A DNA stretch of 55,012 nt from Geosiphon pyriformis. Taxonomy: Eukaryota; Glomeromycota; Glomeromycetes; Archaeosporales; Geosiphonaceae. Shown here piece by piece: positions 19,920 to 29,132 of the stretch. The stretch lies in NCBI GenBank assembly GCA_016748015.1, contig JAAOMT010000735.1, positions 7,049 through 62,060 on the forward strand, in the 5' to 3' direction. Positions within the stretch are counted from its first letter, which is position 1. Each line of letters begins with the position of its first letter. The notes under the pieces are model-generated. The model was not told the origin of the DNA. It did no database searches and saw nothing but the letters and a program-made list of their open reading frames with translations. A program made the position numbers and the translations under genes.

Positions 19920-20781
19920 TGTTACCTGAGTAGAAAAACCAAAAAGCTATGGAAAAATGTGACAAAAAAATGTGACAAAAAAAACACAGTACAACTCGAA
20001 GTAACACAGAGCAAATGTAAGTAATAGCTAGCAATAGTGAAGCAATTGAAAGCAATCCTATAAAACCAAAAGAATGTATAAAAGCAAGTAGTTGTAGAAG
20101 TTGAAAAGTCAGACAGTTAGTTAGGAATCAATTTTACTTTGTATTATACTTATCATATATCTATAGTCCAAAATACAATAAATTATTAAAACCAAATCCA
20201 ATTTACCAATTCATGTTCTCTCATCTTATGGATTTTAATTGAAATTAAAATCAGTATTTCCTACTTTTGTTCTAGAACAGATGCCATTGGCATAAACATC
20301 TTGAATTCTTAACAATTTGGACCAATTACTCTTGATCACGGCAATAACGGAAACTAATTTTTTTCTTTTTTTCTTTTTTTCTTTTTTTTTTTTCTTTTTT
20401 TGGAGCAGCAACATAGGAAAATTAACTGTCTTAGAATAAACTTTGTGATAACCTAATAAAAGAGGAAAGCTCTCCCTAAGTTTTGGATATTAACATTATC
20501 TTGGTAGCTTACCAGAAGGGTAAAAAGACAACACTGGATCCTAACAATTGTGCTTGTTAGTGCAGAGAAGAAAGTTCACATTTATGGAAAACATTGCAAT
20601 TGACAAAAGACAAACTCTGTGCCTTATAACCAAAAAACTCAATGGGTAAATTCACAACCAGAAATAGATCTTCAGAGACTGATAACACTAACACAGTAGA
20701 AAAAGCAAACAACTTTGAAAGATAACCCAAAACTAGAGCACCAAACATTACCATCATACCCTACCCAGTTTACCCATAACA
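19920..20781 (+). repeat. 3' LTR of copy I
   Basis: Starts TGTTACCTGAG after the purine tract AAAAAGGGAGAGATAA and ends CCCATAACA. It has a contracted minisatellite (about 20012-20060), TATAAAAG at 20077-20084, a decayed hairpin 2 with TGATCA loop (20322-20346), and interrupted poly-T (about 20357-20401). Followed by ACAG, where copy III resumes. Confidence 0.87.
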
Positions 20782-21174
20782 ACAGCTAATAACATTCAAA
20801 GATTACAAAAAAAACAGAAAAAATGATATGATAACCAATTACCAGATAAACCAGTTGAATTCAGAATTGGAAACAAAGTATTCTTACATCATACTAAAGT
20901 AGAAAAACAATAAAGTGAAAAGTTTGATTACAAATGAAACAGATCATTTTACATAGAAAAAATTCTAGAAAATAGAGCTTATAAATTAAAATAGGACAAC
21001 AAAATCTTAGCTAAAGCAGTACATGGAAATCAACTGAAACTATATCACAATATAATATCATCATTCACCAGTAATATTTCACAACTGAGAGTACAACAAA
21101 TATTAGTTCAATTAGGTAAAATTCTATGAGATCTAGAATCAATTATAATCATCAATACAAACACATCAAAATAA
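20782..21174 (+). pseudogene. Copy III: integrase C-terminal part (right half)
   Basis: Continues the integrase broken at 807: KPVEFRIGNKVFLHHTKVEKQ, then FDYK-stop-NRSFYIEKILENRAYKLK (GPF module decayed), AVHGNQLKLYHN, ending TAA at 21172-21174. Same layout as 11870-12252. Confidence 0.75.
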
Positions 21175-21228
21175 TTAAACAGGATAATATATAAAGACAT
21201 AGTATACACAACAAAAGCAACAATAAAG

Positions 21229-21831
21229 ATGGAAATTACCAATGACATTTATTTACTTGCATAACAACTATTCTAACTGATTCAACAACAAAACATAAAA
21301 ATCATAATCAATCAATAAACTATTTAGTACAAAGAAAACTCAATATAAAATGCATAAAAAACTGAAAAACACCATAGATAAAATAATAACAAAGTAAAAT
21401 TATCAATAAAAATACCAAAAACAGCTAAACTATACCAAGAATTGACAAAAAAAACTTGAAATTAGTGAATACAACAATTTTCAAAAAACTTTTGTTATTA
21501 TTACTTGAAATAAATCCTGAATATTTAGAACTTGTATGTTAACAAAACAAAACAGTTATTCAATACAACAATATTACAGCAACTTGAATAATTTGTGGGA
21601 AAGAGCAATCTGTTCACACAAGTCAGAGCCATATATTGACTATATACAGAATTTCAAGATCAACCAGCAATGAATATAATTATTATTAACCAATTAAGAA
21701 AAATGACCAATGTTCAATTTGAAAAATTACAGATCAAAATAATTCAAGTAATTCTCGAAAAAGAAGTCCAGGAGTTAATCAAAAAAGAAGAGTTAGAAGA
21801 TATAAGAGATCTTAATAAAGCTCAATATTAA
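21229..21831 (+). pseudogene. ORF3 of copy III (type A2), broken
   Basis: ATG 21229 (MEITNDIYLLA) to TAA 21829-21831, one frame, about 200 codons with several stops. C-terminal block INQLRKMTNVQFEKLQIKIIQVILEKEV and terminal DLNKAQY. Matches ORF3 of V (about 39265-39836) closely and of II, I and VII in the C-terminal block. Confidence 0.68.
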
Positions 21832-21844
21832 AAGGAAGAAATAA

Positions 21845-22691
21845 TATTACTTATAGAATATAGAAATTATATATTAGTACACAAATTAGCCAATCAGAAT
21901 AAAACATAGTAAAAGTAAAATTCTAAGATTTTTTTCAAAAGAATTGCAGGATTCCAAAATTCCAGAATTTTTTTCGAGAAATTACAGCATTTCAAGAATT
22001 CCAAAATTCCTGGCTAAAAAATTGAGGAATTCAAAAAATCTTATATAACAAAATTTATGTATATATAGCAGTAGTATTAGAAGCAAAAAAGACAGAATCC
22101 TTAATTGAGAATTTTTAGTTCTAATTCTATACCTATCTTTTCATATAATAGTATTCTATAACTTGAAATGAAAACATAAACTATCAATAAAATACTTATT
22201 AAATATTACAATCTATTATTCTATTATTAACAATTTATGTTTATAGTTATTAATATTTAACTATACTAGACCAATTGCTCTTAATTATGAGTATTAACAA
22301 GATACTAACTTTTCTTGTCTTGGCTTATTTCTTTATTTATTTATTTTTTTGTTTTGTTTATTATTTGCTAATTGACTAAAAATTAAAGTGCTAAGTTACT
22401 GATATCAAAGAGACTGGTAAAAAACCCATGAAACAAGGATAGAACACTCATCATTGAGAATAGCTTGCCAGAAAAATTACTGGTTATTATGCTGAGAAAA
22501 AAATTCGATGAAATTACAATTTTGAAAAGCTACAGAAAAAACAATACTTGAATTTCTGTCTATTATACAAAAGACTTAAACTAAAATCTTTAGATCACAA
22601 AAACCTTCAAAAATCAACAAACTTACCAGCTATTAAGCTCTAAGTTACAAATTTGTTATTTGTTTTCAGACTCCAAATAATTATTATAACA
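21845..22691 (+). repeat. 3' LTR of copy III (type A2)
   Basis: Starts TATTACTTATAGAATATAG and ends TTATAACA; near-identical start to the LTRs at 39850 (+) and 37801 (-). Minisatellite of AGGATTCCAGAATT-like units at about 21935-22040, TATATATAG at 22060-22068, decayed hairpins (about 22225-22245 and 22273-22295). Right flank is ACAA. Confidence 0.8.
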
Positions 22692-23308
22692 ACAATTATT
22701 TTCTGGATTAAAATATTCAAAACATCTTCTATATTTTTCATAAGTATTAGATCAAAAACTATTCAAATACTACTCTAACTATTAAAAAACAGACTATTAT
22801 AACTGATAACAGTAGAACACATACTATTATTAAACCAAAAAAACCACTATTAAAAAAAAAATTAATAGCAAATTAAATAAATATCTGTTGAAAAGCATAA
22901 CAACAGTAATATGTTCACTTTTCAGCATAATTGGAAAAACATTCCAAAAAATCTTGCTTATAAACAAAAACTTGTTATATAAAAGGCAATTAGAACTTTA
23001 TAGTCACTTTGGTGAAATCATAAAAAATATGAAATTTATAAAGAAAACAATTTCAAAGATATAAGTAGAAATTTTGGGCATTATACAGTTAAATGTTTCA
23101 AAAGTTTTAATTATTGCTAAAAGAGCTAAAACTTTTATACAAAAATTGGTCTTTTGAATACAAAATTTATTTCATCTTAAATATTATATATTTTATTTAC
23201 AAAAGACTTTAATAAACTAATTAGTTTTAAGCTAGACAAAACTTTTCAAATAGATTATCTTATGAATAGCTTGATTTTGCCAAAGCTTAATTTTTTTAGA
23301 GAGAATGA
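22692..23308 (+). other. Unassigned internal remnant before an LTR
   Basis: AT-rich, full of stops in all frames; short stretches look coding-like (for example LYSHFGEI) but I recognise no domain. It ends in a purine-rich AGAGAGAATGA directly before the LTR-like sequence at 23309, so it may be the 3' end of an LTR-element interior. Low certainty. Confidence 0.3.
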
Positions 23309-23622
23309 TATTATGATTAAAACTCATATTTTTTATTAATTATCACATGTATTAGCCATTAATATCATATAATTAGCCATTCTATTTTTAAATAGTAATC
23401 ATTGACCTAATTAATAACTTAAATATTAACTTAATCATTGATTTAGTCATTGATCACTTTTAATAACTATATAAGCAGTGAGTCTCTTAGCTATAAAAAA
23501 ACATAATTAAAGTAACAAAATAAAAACTCATTATTAATTACTTCTTCTTATATTACTTATTCTTTTTCTCTATTTTTAAGTATCTGAACATCTTGGAATA
23601 AAAAATTACTTGTTGGCATTCA
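23309..23622 (+). repeat. LTR fragment, same family as 268-599
   Basis: Starts TATTATGATT; aligned over its length with the reverse complement of 268-599. Shared features: ACATGTATTAG, the tandem ATTGA/TCATTGAT array (about 23398-23455), a TATATAAG box near 23472, and AAGTATCTGAAC near the end. The far LTR end is not identifiable; similarity stops because the other copy is truncated by another LTR. Confidence 0.55.
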
Positions 23623-25020
23623 CATAACTTATCTTTTTCTCTTTTTAATTTGTATTATTAAAATTAGTTTGAGAAGTGATTGCTTGCTTTTGTGATTCAT
23701 TGAATAAAAAAACAATTAAAAAACACAATGATACCTATTATTAATTCTAAAAATTGTCAAATTAAGGCATAAAATAATAGCAGTAGTATTATTTTATTGA
23801 TAATTATAGACTATTTTTCTATTTTCAGATTTCTAAAAAAGATTTATGATTGTAATTTTTATGAAACTGATCATGTACATTAAATTCTTACTCATTCAAT
23901 TTACTCCTATATTGTAATTTTCTTTTTGATTATTTCTATCATTTTATAATTTTGTTTTTTTTTGCTATTTATTAGCTTATTACTCCAATCCATAATATTA
24001 TTATTAAAATTATGTTTTTTTTATCAAAAATTTGTCATTTTTTATACTTGAAATTTTATAGTTTATATAATTTTATTTACAAAAAATAACACTAAAAAAA
24101 GTTTTTTATTGTTAATAAAATATTATAAAACTTAATTATTATTATTAATTTATTAAGCTATAATATATTTTAAAAAAGTAATAGTTTAAAATAAATTAAC
24201 AATAAAAAATAATAAAACTAACTTATTATTAAAAAATGTAATTATGTAAATCTAAATATATTATAAATAAAAAAATATATATAATGCAATTATAATTATA
24301 AAATATTGAATATATTTGATTAAAATCTCTATTTTTATAATTTAAAATGCTTTTTACAATTTAAACTATTTTATATATTTGATTAGATATAAAGTGCTTT
24401 AGATGTTATTTAAAGTAAAAAAATAATATTTAAGACTTAATAAATATATTAATACATTACAAAAGCAAAATATAATAAAAAGTATATAAGTCAAAAATAA
24501 TAATTTTTTTAATTAAAGTTTTAATATAGTTAATTTAGTAATTTAATTAGTTTATAAATATATATTATTAAAAGATTTATTATAGAAAATAAGCTTAATA
24601 TTCTAATTATTTGTCTTAATATTAATGTATATAATTATAATTATTTTAATTAAAATAAAATTTAAATTGTTAATATCAAATAAAAAGATGGCTATTAAAG
24701 TTTTATCTTTAGTAATAGCTGTTAAAAAAATTATTTAAAAGACTACTATGTTATTTATATAAGAAAAATTAATTAATTTAATTATAAAAAACAATAATAA
24801 TTAATTTTAAATAATTGTAACGTAAAATTATATTAATTAAAATAATAATAATAATTAAAATTAAATATATGGTTTATAAAAATATTTTTAAAATTGAATT
24901 GAACAAAATAAATTTTTTGCATTTAAAAAAAAATTAAAAATTTTATTTATTATTAAATAGCTGTTTTGTTTTTTTATAGTTATTTTTTTACATTTCAGAT
25001 ATAATATTTTTTAATTTCAC
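23623..25020. other. Very AT-rich intergenic stretch
   Basis: Long runs of A and T with no coding potential in any frame. I see no RNA gene and no recognisable repeat beyond simple A/T sequence. Base composition changes sharply near 25020, where C and G return ahead of the LUC7-like gene. Confidence 0.7.
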
Positions 25021-25039
25021 AAATCACACGACATCAGAT

Positions 25040-25166
25040 TTTTCGAAAAATTACCGGTGAACCGGCAAATTATCAGACACGTAAACCGTTTTCCGAAATT
25101 CACATTTAACATATAATTTGCTCTTTAACTTCCAAATCCGTTACACTTAAAGGAAATCAATCACCA
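25040..25166 (+). promoter_or_regulatory. Upstream region / 5' UTR of LUC7-like gene
   Basis: GC-richer than everything to the left. Contains the inverted repeat CCGGT (25054-25058) / ACCGG (25061-25065) with 2-bp spacing, and TTTTCGAAAAA at about 25041. The immediate ATG context is TCACCAATGG (25161-25170), a good eukaryotic start. No TATA box is obvious. The promoter role is inference from position. Confidence 0.35.
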
Positions 25167-27045
25167 ATGGATTATCAACGCCAATTATTAGAAGAGTTAA
25201 TGGCACCCTTTGAAACAACATCGAAACATAACTTTTGGGATGACGCTGTCTGTAAACACTTTTTAGTCAAGTTCTGCCCTAACACTCTATTTACTAATAC
25301 TAAATCCGACCTTGGTAAGTAGTTTTTTGAAGTTTGCCTTTCAAATTCTTAATTTTGAAGCAATAGAGTTCCTCATACTTCTTAGTACCTTAGGTCCCTG
25401 CACAAAAGTTCACGATGAGAAACTTCGTAAACAGTGAGTTCGAGAAGATCAGTTCCAAATCAATCCTTTGGGAAGTTATATTAATTTTATTCTCATCTAA
25501 AGATATCAAGAAAAAGCTGATCGTGAGAAGTACGGTTATGAAAGTAAATTCTACGATCATCTGCAAGCACTTTGTAACGATCTTGATAAAAAAATTCGCA
25601 AGGGTAAAGATCGGTTGAGTGTAAGGCCAGATGATGCGGTATGAGACAATATCAATATAGGATGTCTTCTTTACGCTTCCTCCATAACAATGTAAATATT
25701 TTTTTGGTTTTTTAGCTTTTAAATCCAAACAAAGATGAAAAAGAAGAAAAAATGGTTATTTTAGATGAAAAGATAAAAGATCTCTTGATAAAGGTAATAA
25801 CACAAAATTGGAATTGAATAAAATTTTTTGATAGTTTCAATAATCAAAAGACTCAATTCTTGTGATTTCAATCAGATCGAAGAGGCAGGTGAAGAGGGAC
25901 GGGTGCAAGAAGCACAAACATTAACAAAGGATGTAGAGGCATTACAGAAAGAGTTGGATTTTTTGAAAAACGTGAGTAGCATTCAAATAGAATCAAATAT
26001 TGAAAGAAGAGGGATCACATTGAGTGAATCTTCCACTGGGTTGAGAAAGACTTGATTTTATTTTGTGAGGTAACTCTGTCGATTGGCCTATATGATTGCG
26101 GTTTTAAATCCCTAATAAATCGGAGTGCTTAGCACGCGGTGCAATCTGCATGCTGATTTCTTCTAACTTTGCGTACTCAGCGATGATAGCATTATAATCG
26201 ACATTATCTGTGTTTTGCTAGCCGTTTTTTGTAACCGCTATGGGCTCCTCTCTAAAAAGATGAAAAGAATTATCGAGGCGAGACGTATGCAAATCGGTAG
26301 ACCCTCAATTTTTCTTTTTGCCCTTCACTAACCTTTAAAATTTATTATCCAAAAAATCCGAAACCAATTCTCCCGTGTGTCTTTCTACTTGTTATCCAAC
26401 ACAGAGCGATGATTCGAATCCACTTTTCAAGCAGGAAAGGCGAATGTTGGTGTGTGATGTGTGTGGAGCCTTCCTTGTGACAAACGATACCTCCAATCGG
26501 TAAATATTTATTTCAACAAAATTTAATTCCTGGATGCAGCGTGAAATCAACGAATCATTATTCACCTTGAAGTATTTATATAATTGACTATTTTTTATTC
26601 AAAGTTTGGAGGCGCATTGGTCTGGGAAACAGCATACAGGCTATAAACAGATTAGAGAAACGCTTCAAGAGTGGAAGGTTAGTTTATAGATAAAAAACTC
26701 ATACACAGTTGACGATCCCGTTAATTAACCCTCTTTCCTTTTCAGGAAATACGAAGTAATCCAGTTCGTGAAATAAATACGGTTAGGGATCATAGACGTG
26801 AATACCATCGTCACGAACCATATTCACGTAATTTCAGAAAGGAAAAATCAAAAGAAAGAGATTATTATCGAAGAGATGAACGTGATTATCATGAGAGGGA
26901 GTATGAACAGCATCAGCATCATAGAGATTACGATCAACCTCCACAACATCAAGATCATGATCGTCGTAGAGGCAGTCGAGGTGGAAGTGATCATAGACGC
27001 GATCGGGATGAACGAGGAGGCTATCGAAGATATCGTGATGAGTGA
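25167..27045 (+). CDS. LUC7L: LUC7-like U1 snRNP-associated splicing factor (8 exons)
   Basis: LUC7 proteins sit in the U1 snRNP and help choose 5' splice sites. I read eight exons: 25167-25314, 25394-25433, 25503-25638, 25716-25793, 25876-25971, 26405-26499, 26605-26677, 26746-27045; 966 nt, 321 residues, phases consistent. Start MDYQRQLLEELM is the family's typical N-terminus. Zinc finger 1 (CCCH): C29, C37, C52, H56 in VCKHFLVKFCPNTLFTNTKSDLGPC. Helical middle with RRM-free coiled region (about 60-165). Zinc finger 2 (C2H2): C183, C186, H202, H208 (VCDVCGAFLV ... LEAHWSGKQHTGY). C-terminal 100 residues are R/D/E/H/Y-rich, an RD-type tail and not a strict RS domain. Introns are GT-AG, short (69-105 bp) except intron 5 (433 bp); two acceptors are AAG. 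Stop TGA at 27043-27045. No disabling mutations. Confidence 0.92.
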
Positions 27046-27815
27046 GACTTGAGATGCAGGTAGACCACAATATTTTTATATTCGTTGTTTACGCTGTTTT
27101 GATGCTATTGTTCTGTTACTATAAGATATCCAAAATTTCTGCGTTTTTTCCCATGGCAAGAGATTTCATGGGAAAGTAGTTTGTCATTTACTTAATCGAA
27201 ATTTCAAGTAATTTTCAATTTTGAATCAAGTTCATAGAAAACACATAGCTAATAAAATCATTGTTTTCTGATTATATTATTATTATTAAACGCATCAACC
27301 TTATTCTGACCAAACTTCTTACAATTTTGAATTCAAAAGCTTTTGAACTTGAGGACCCAGTTGTATTTATTGCTTCACTTCAGTATGATTCAATTTGCTG
27401 GGCAGGCTTTCCTGGTACAGATAATATTTCTAATTAAAGATGCCATTCTAATTACTATTGTTGTCTTTAGGCAATCAATATCAATCGCAACGGTAATTGC
27501 CTATTCCCCAGATAATCTCAAGAACGTCAGAATATTAAATAATCAAACCTTTGATTCTGAATTATAATAATCCTTGTCTGCGTAATTCCTTACGCTCTTC
27601 GAGCTATGCATTGAGGAATTAGAGAATATGATTTAATTGTGCGCTATAGACTATCAAAAATGAGTCCGAATATTTTTCAAATGCCAAAATATTTTAATTA
27701 TAGCTTTTCAATTCATTTATGTTTAATTAGATTCTTCAGAGTAAATCTCTATTAATAGTCTTCCCGTTATCTAGCTTTAAAATTTATTCCTTTTAAGCTA
27801 CTAACAGCAACACCC
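27046..27815. other. Intergenic region between convergent host genes
   Basis: Holds the 3' UTRs of the LUC7-like (+) and COX23-like (-) genes. AATAAAA occurs at about 27250-27256 (+) and AATAAA on the minus strand at 27783-27788, 28 bp past the COX23 stop, as a likely poly(A) signal. A stretch ending at TAA 27435-27437 reads FELEDPVVFIASLQYDSICW with balanced codon use, but has no good start and no family I recognise; it could be an orphan exon or chance. Confidence 0.5.
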
Positions 27816-28079
27816 TTAATCCTCTCCAACAATACTCACCCACTTCTTCTTACACTCGCGATACTGCAAGAACTGTTTCCCACATTTCTTTTTATTATAA
27901 TTGTTTCGATCTAAGCAAGCATAAGCGGCTTTTGAGGCCAACTCACAAGGCTCCAGGTAATGAGAAGGGGATTTATAACGGAAAGCATCATGAATTCCCG
28001 GATGAGGAGTTGTTCGCGTAACGCGCACCTTTGGAAAACCTTCTGCACTTGTGTTACTGGGAGCTCCGTGAGAAGACAT
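27816..28079 (-). CDS. COX23: COX23/CHCHD7-type twin CX9C mitochondrial protein
   Basis: Single-exon ORF of 87 residues on the minus strand, ATG at 28079. Two CX9C motifs in one coiled-coil-helix-coiled-coil-helix domain: C45-x9-C55 (CELASKAAYAC) and C66-x9-C76 (CGKQFLQYREC), with LDRNNYNKKKC between them and KKKW after, typical of Cox23/CHCHD7. Such proteins are oxidised by Mia40 in the intermembrane space; Cox23 takes part in copper supply and assembly of cytochrome c oxidase. The N-terminal 40 residues (S/T/R/H/P-rich) have no strong presequence, as usual for Mia40 substrates. Other CHCH families (Cmc, Coa) are possible but the spacing and the Asn-Asn-Tyr region favour Cox23. Faces the LUC7-like gene tail to tail. 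Confidence 0.85.
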   Translation of the reverse strand: MSSHGAPSNTSAEGFPKVRVTRTTPHPGIHDAFRYKSPSHYLEPCELASKAAYACLDRNNYNKKKCGKQFLQYRECKKKWVSIVGED

Positions 28080-29132
28080 ATGAAAAGATTTGTTTAATAA
28101 TGCTTATATGATTCAAAATCGCAGTTTATTACAAATATCGAAAATATTTCCACCTTTATGTTAAAAGATTTAACTTTAAATTTCATTATTTTTATCAATT
28201 TATTTTTATTTTTATTAACAATAATTTAATAAGACACAACTTTTTTCTCTTATATTTTCATGATTATACTCAGTAATAAAGAAGAAAATTCTTTTTTTTT
28301 TGTTGTTTTTAATAGTTTTAATACTTAAAAAGTTCTTTTAAAAGTAAAAACAACTAAACAGTGTTTTTCTAAAGCATTTTTTCTAAATAATAAAAACATA
28401 GAGCAGTTTTTGGCTACTAAAAGAGCACTTTTTTGGCTTTAAGTAAAGTTTTTTTTTACATAATATTTTAATTAAAAGTAGTTTTAATATAATTGTGATC
28501 TTTATAAAGTCCAAAAGTTTTTAACAAAAAGTTAATAACCAAGCTATTTCTTTAGGTTTACTTTTTTTTATTTTTGCTTAAATAACCAAAAAAGCTAAGA
28601 AATAAAAAAACAATCTTTGTTTTTCTTAAATTCAATATACTTAATCTATTAAAAATATTTATAAAAAGTGTTTTTTTAATGTTTATTAAATTGTATCTTT
28701 TAATTTAAAAATAAAATATTGATTTTTTTGATATTTATATTAGCTTTGTTATAACTGTATTAATTATAGTGCGAAGTTATATTTTTTATTTTAATAATAG
28801 TAATAGTAATATATTTGTAAAAATTAATTTTTATCAGTTTTAAAAACCCAAAAAAATTTTTATATACAATTTTTATATACAATTTTTATAAATTAATTTT
28901 AAAAATTAAATTAATAAAATAAAAATTAAAAAATTATTAATTTTAATAATATTTAAAAAAATTTTAATTATTAAAAATAAAAACTTTTTTTTTTATGTTC
29001 AAAAATTTTTTTATTTTTACTGTTTTATATATTTTTTATATTTTGCAAAATATTAATTTTTTTATGCAAAAATTAATGATTATTAATAATAATAATATAT
29101 AAAAAAAAAGTTAATAAGAAATATTATTTATA
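28080..29132. other. Very AT-rich intergenic stretch
   Basis: Upstream of the COX23-like gene (first about 80 bp may hold its promoter and 5' UTR), then poly-A/T sequence with no coding potential or recognisable RNA gene. Short direct repeats such as TTTTTATATACAATTT (about 28857-28890) are present. Ends at the 3' tail of LINE L1. Confidence 0.6.

Larger units (their letters stand above)
808..20781 (+). mobile_element. Ty3/Gypsy LTR retrotransposon copy I (type B), interrupted by copy II
   Basis: The 5' LTR is 808-1789 and the 3' LTR 19920-20781. The internal part is 1790-3736 plus 13803-19919, with copy II (3737-13802) inserted inside gag-pol. Flanks are GCAG on the left (804-807) and ACAG on the right (20782-20785), a probable 4-bp target duplication with one transition. 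Domain order is gag, CCHC knuckle, retropepsin, zinc module, dUTPase, RT, RNase H, integrase, ORF3, polypurine tract. All genes carry stops or frameshifts, so this copy cannot move by itself. Confidence 0.88.

Noticed and set aside
23623-25020. Possible mitochondrial or centromeric origin of the AT-rich tract
   Set aside because: No mitochondrial genes and no higher-order satellite seen; it borders nuclear intron-bearing genes and LTR remnants.
25972-26404. snoRNA or snRNA inside LUC7L intron 5
   Set aside because: I looked for C/D boxes (RTGATGA then CTGA), an H/ACA layout and Sm-type sites in proper order and spacing and found none convincing.
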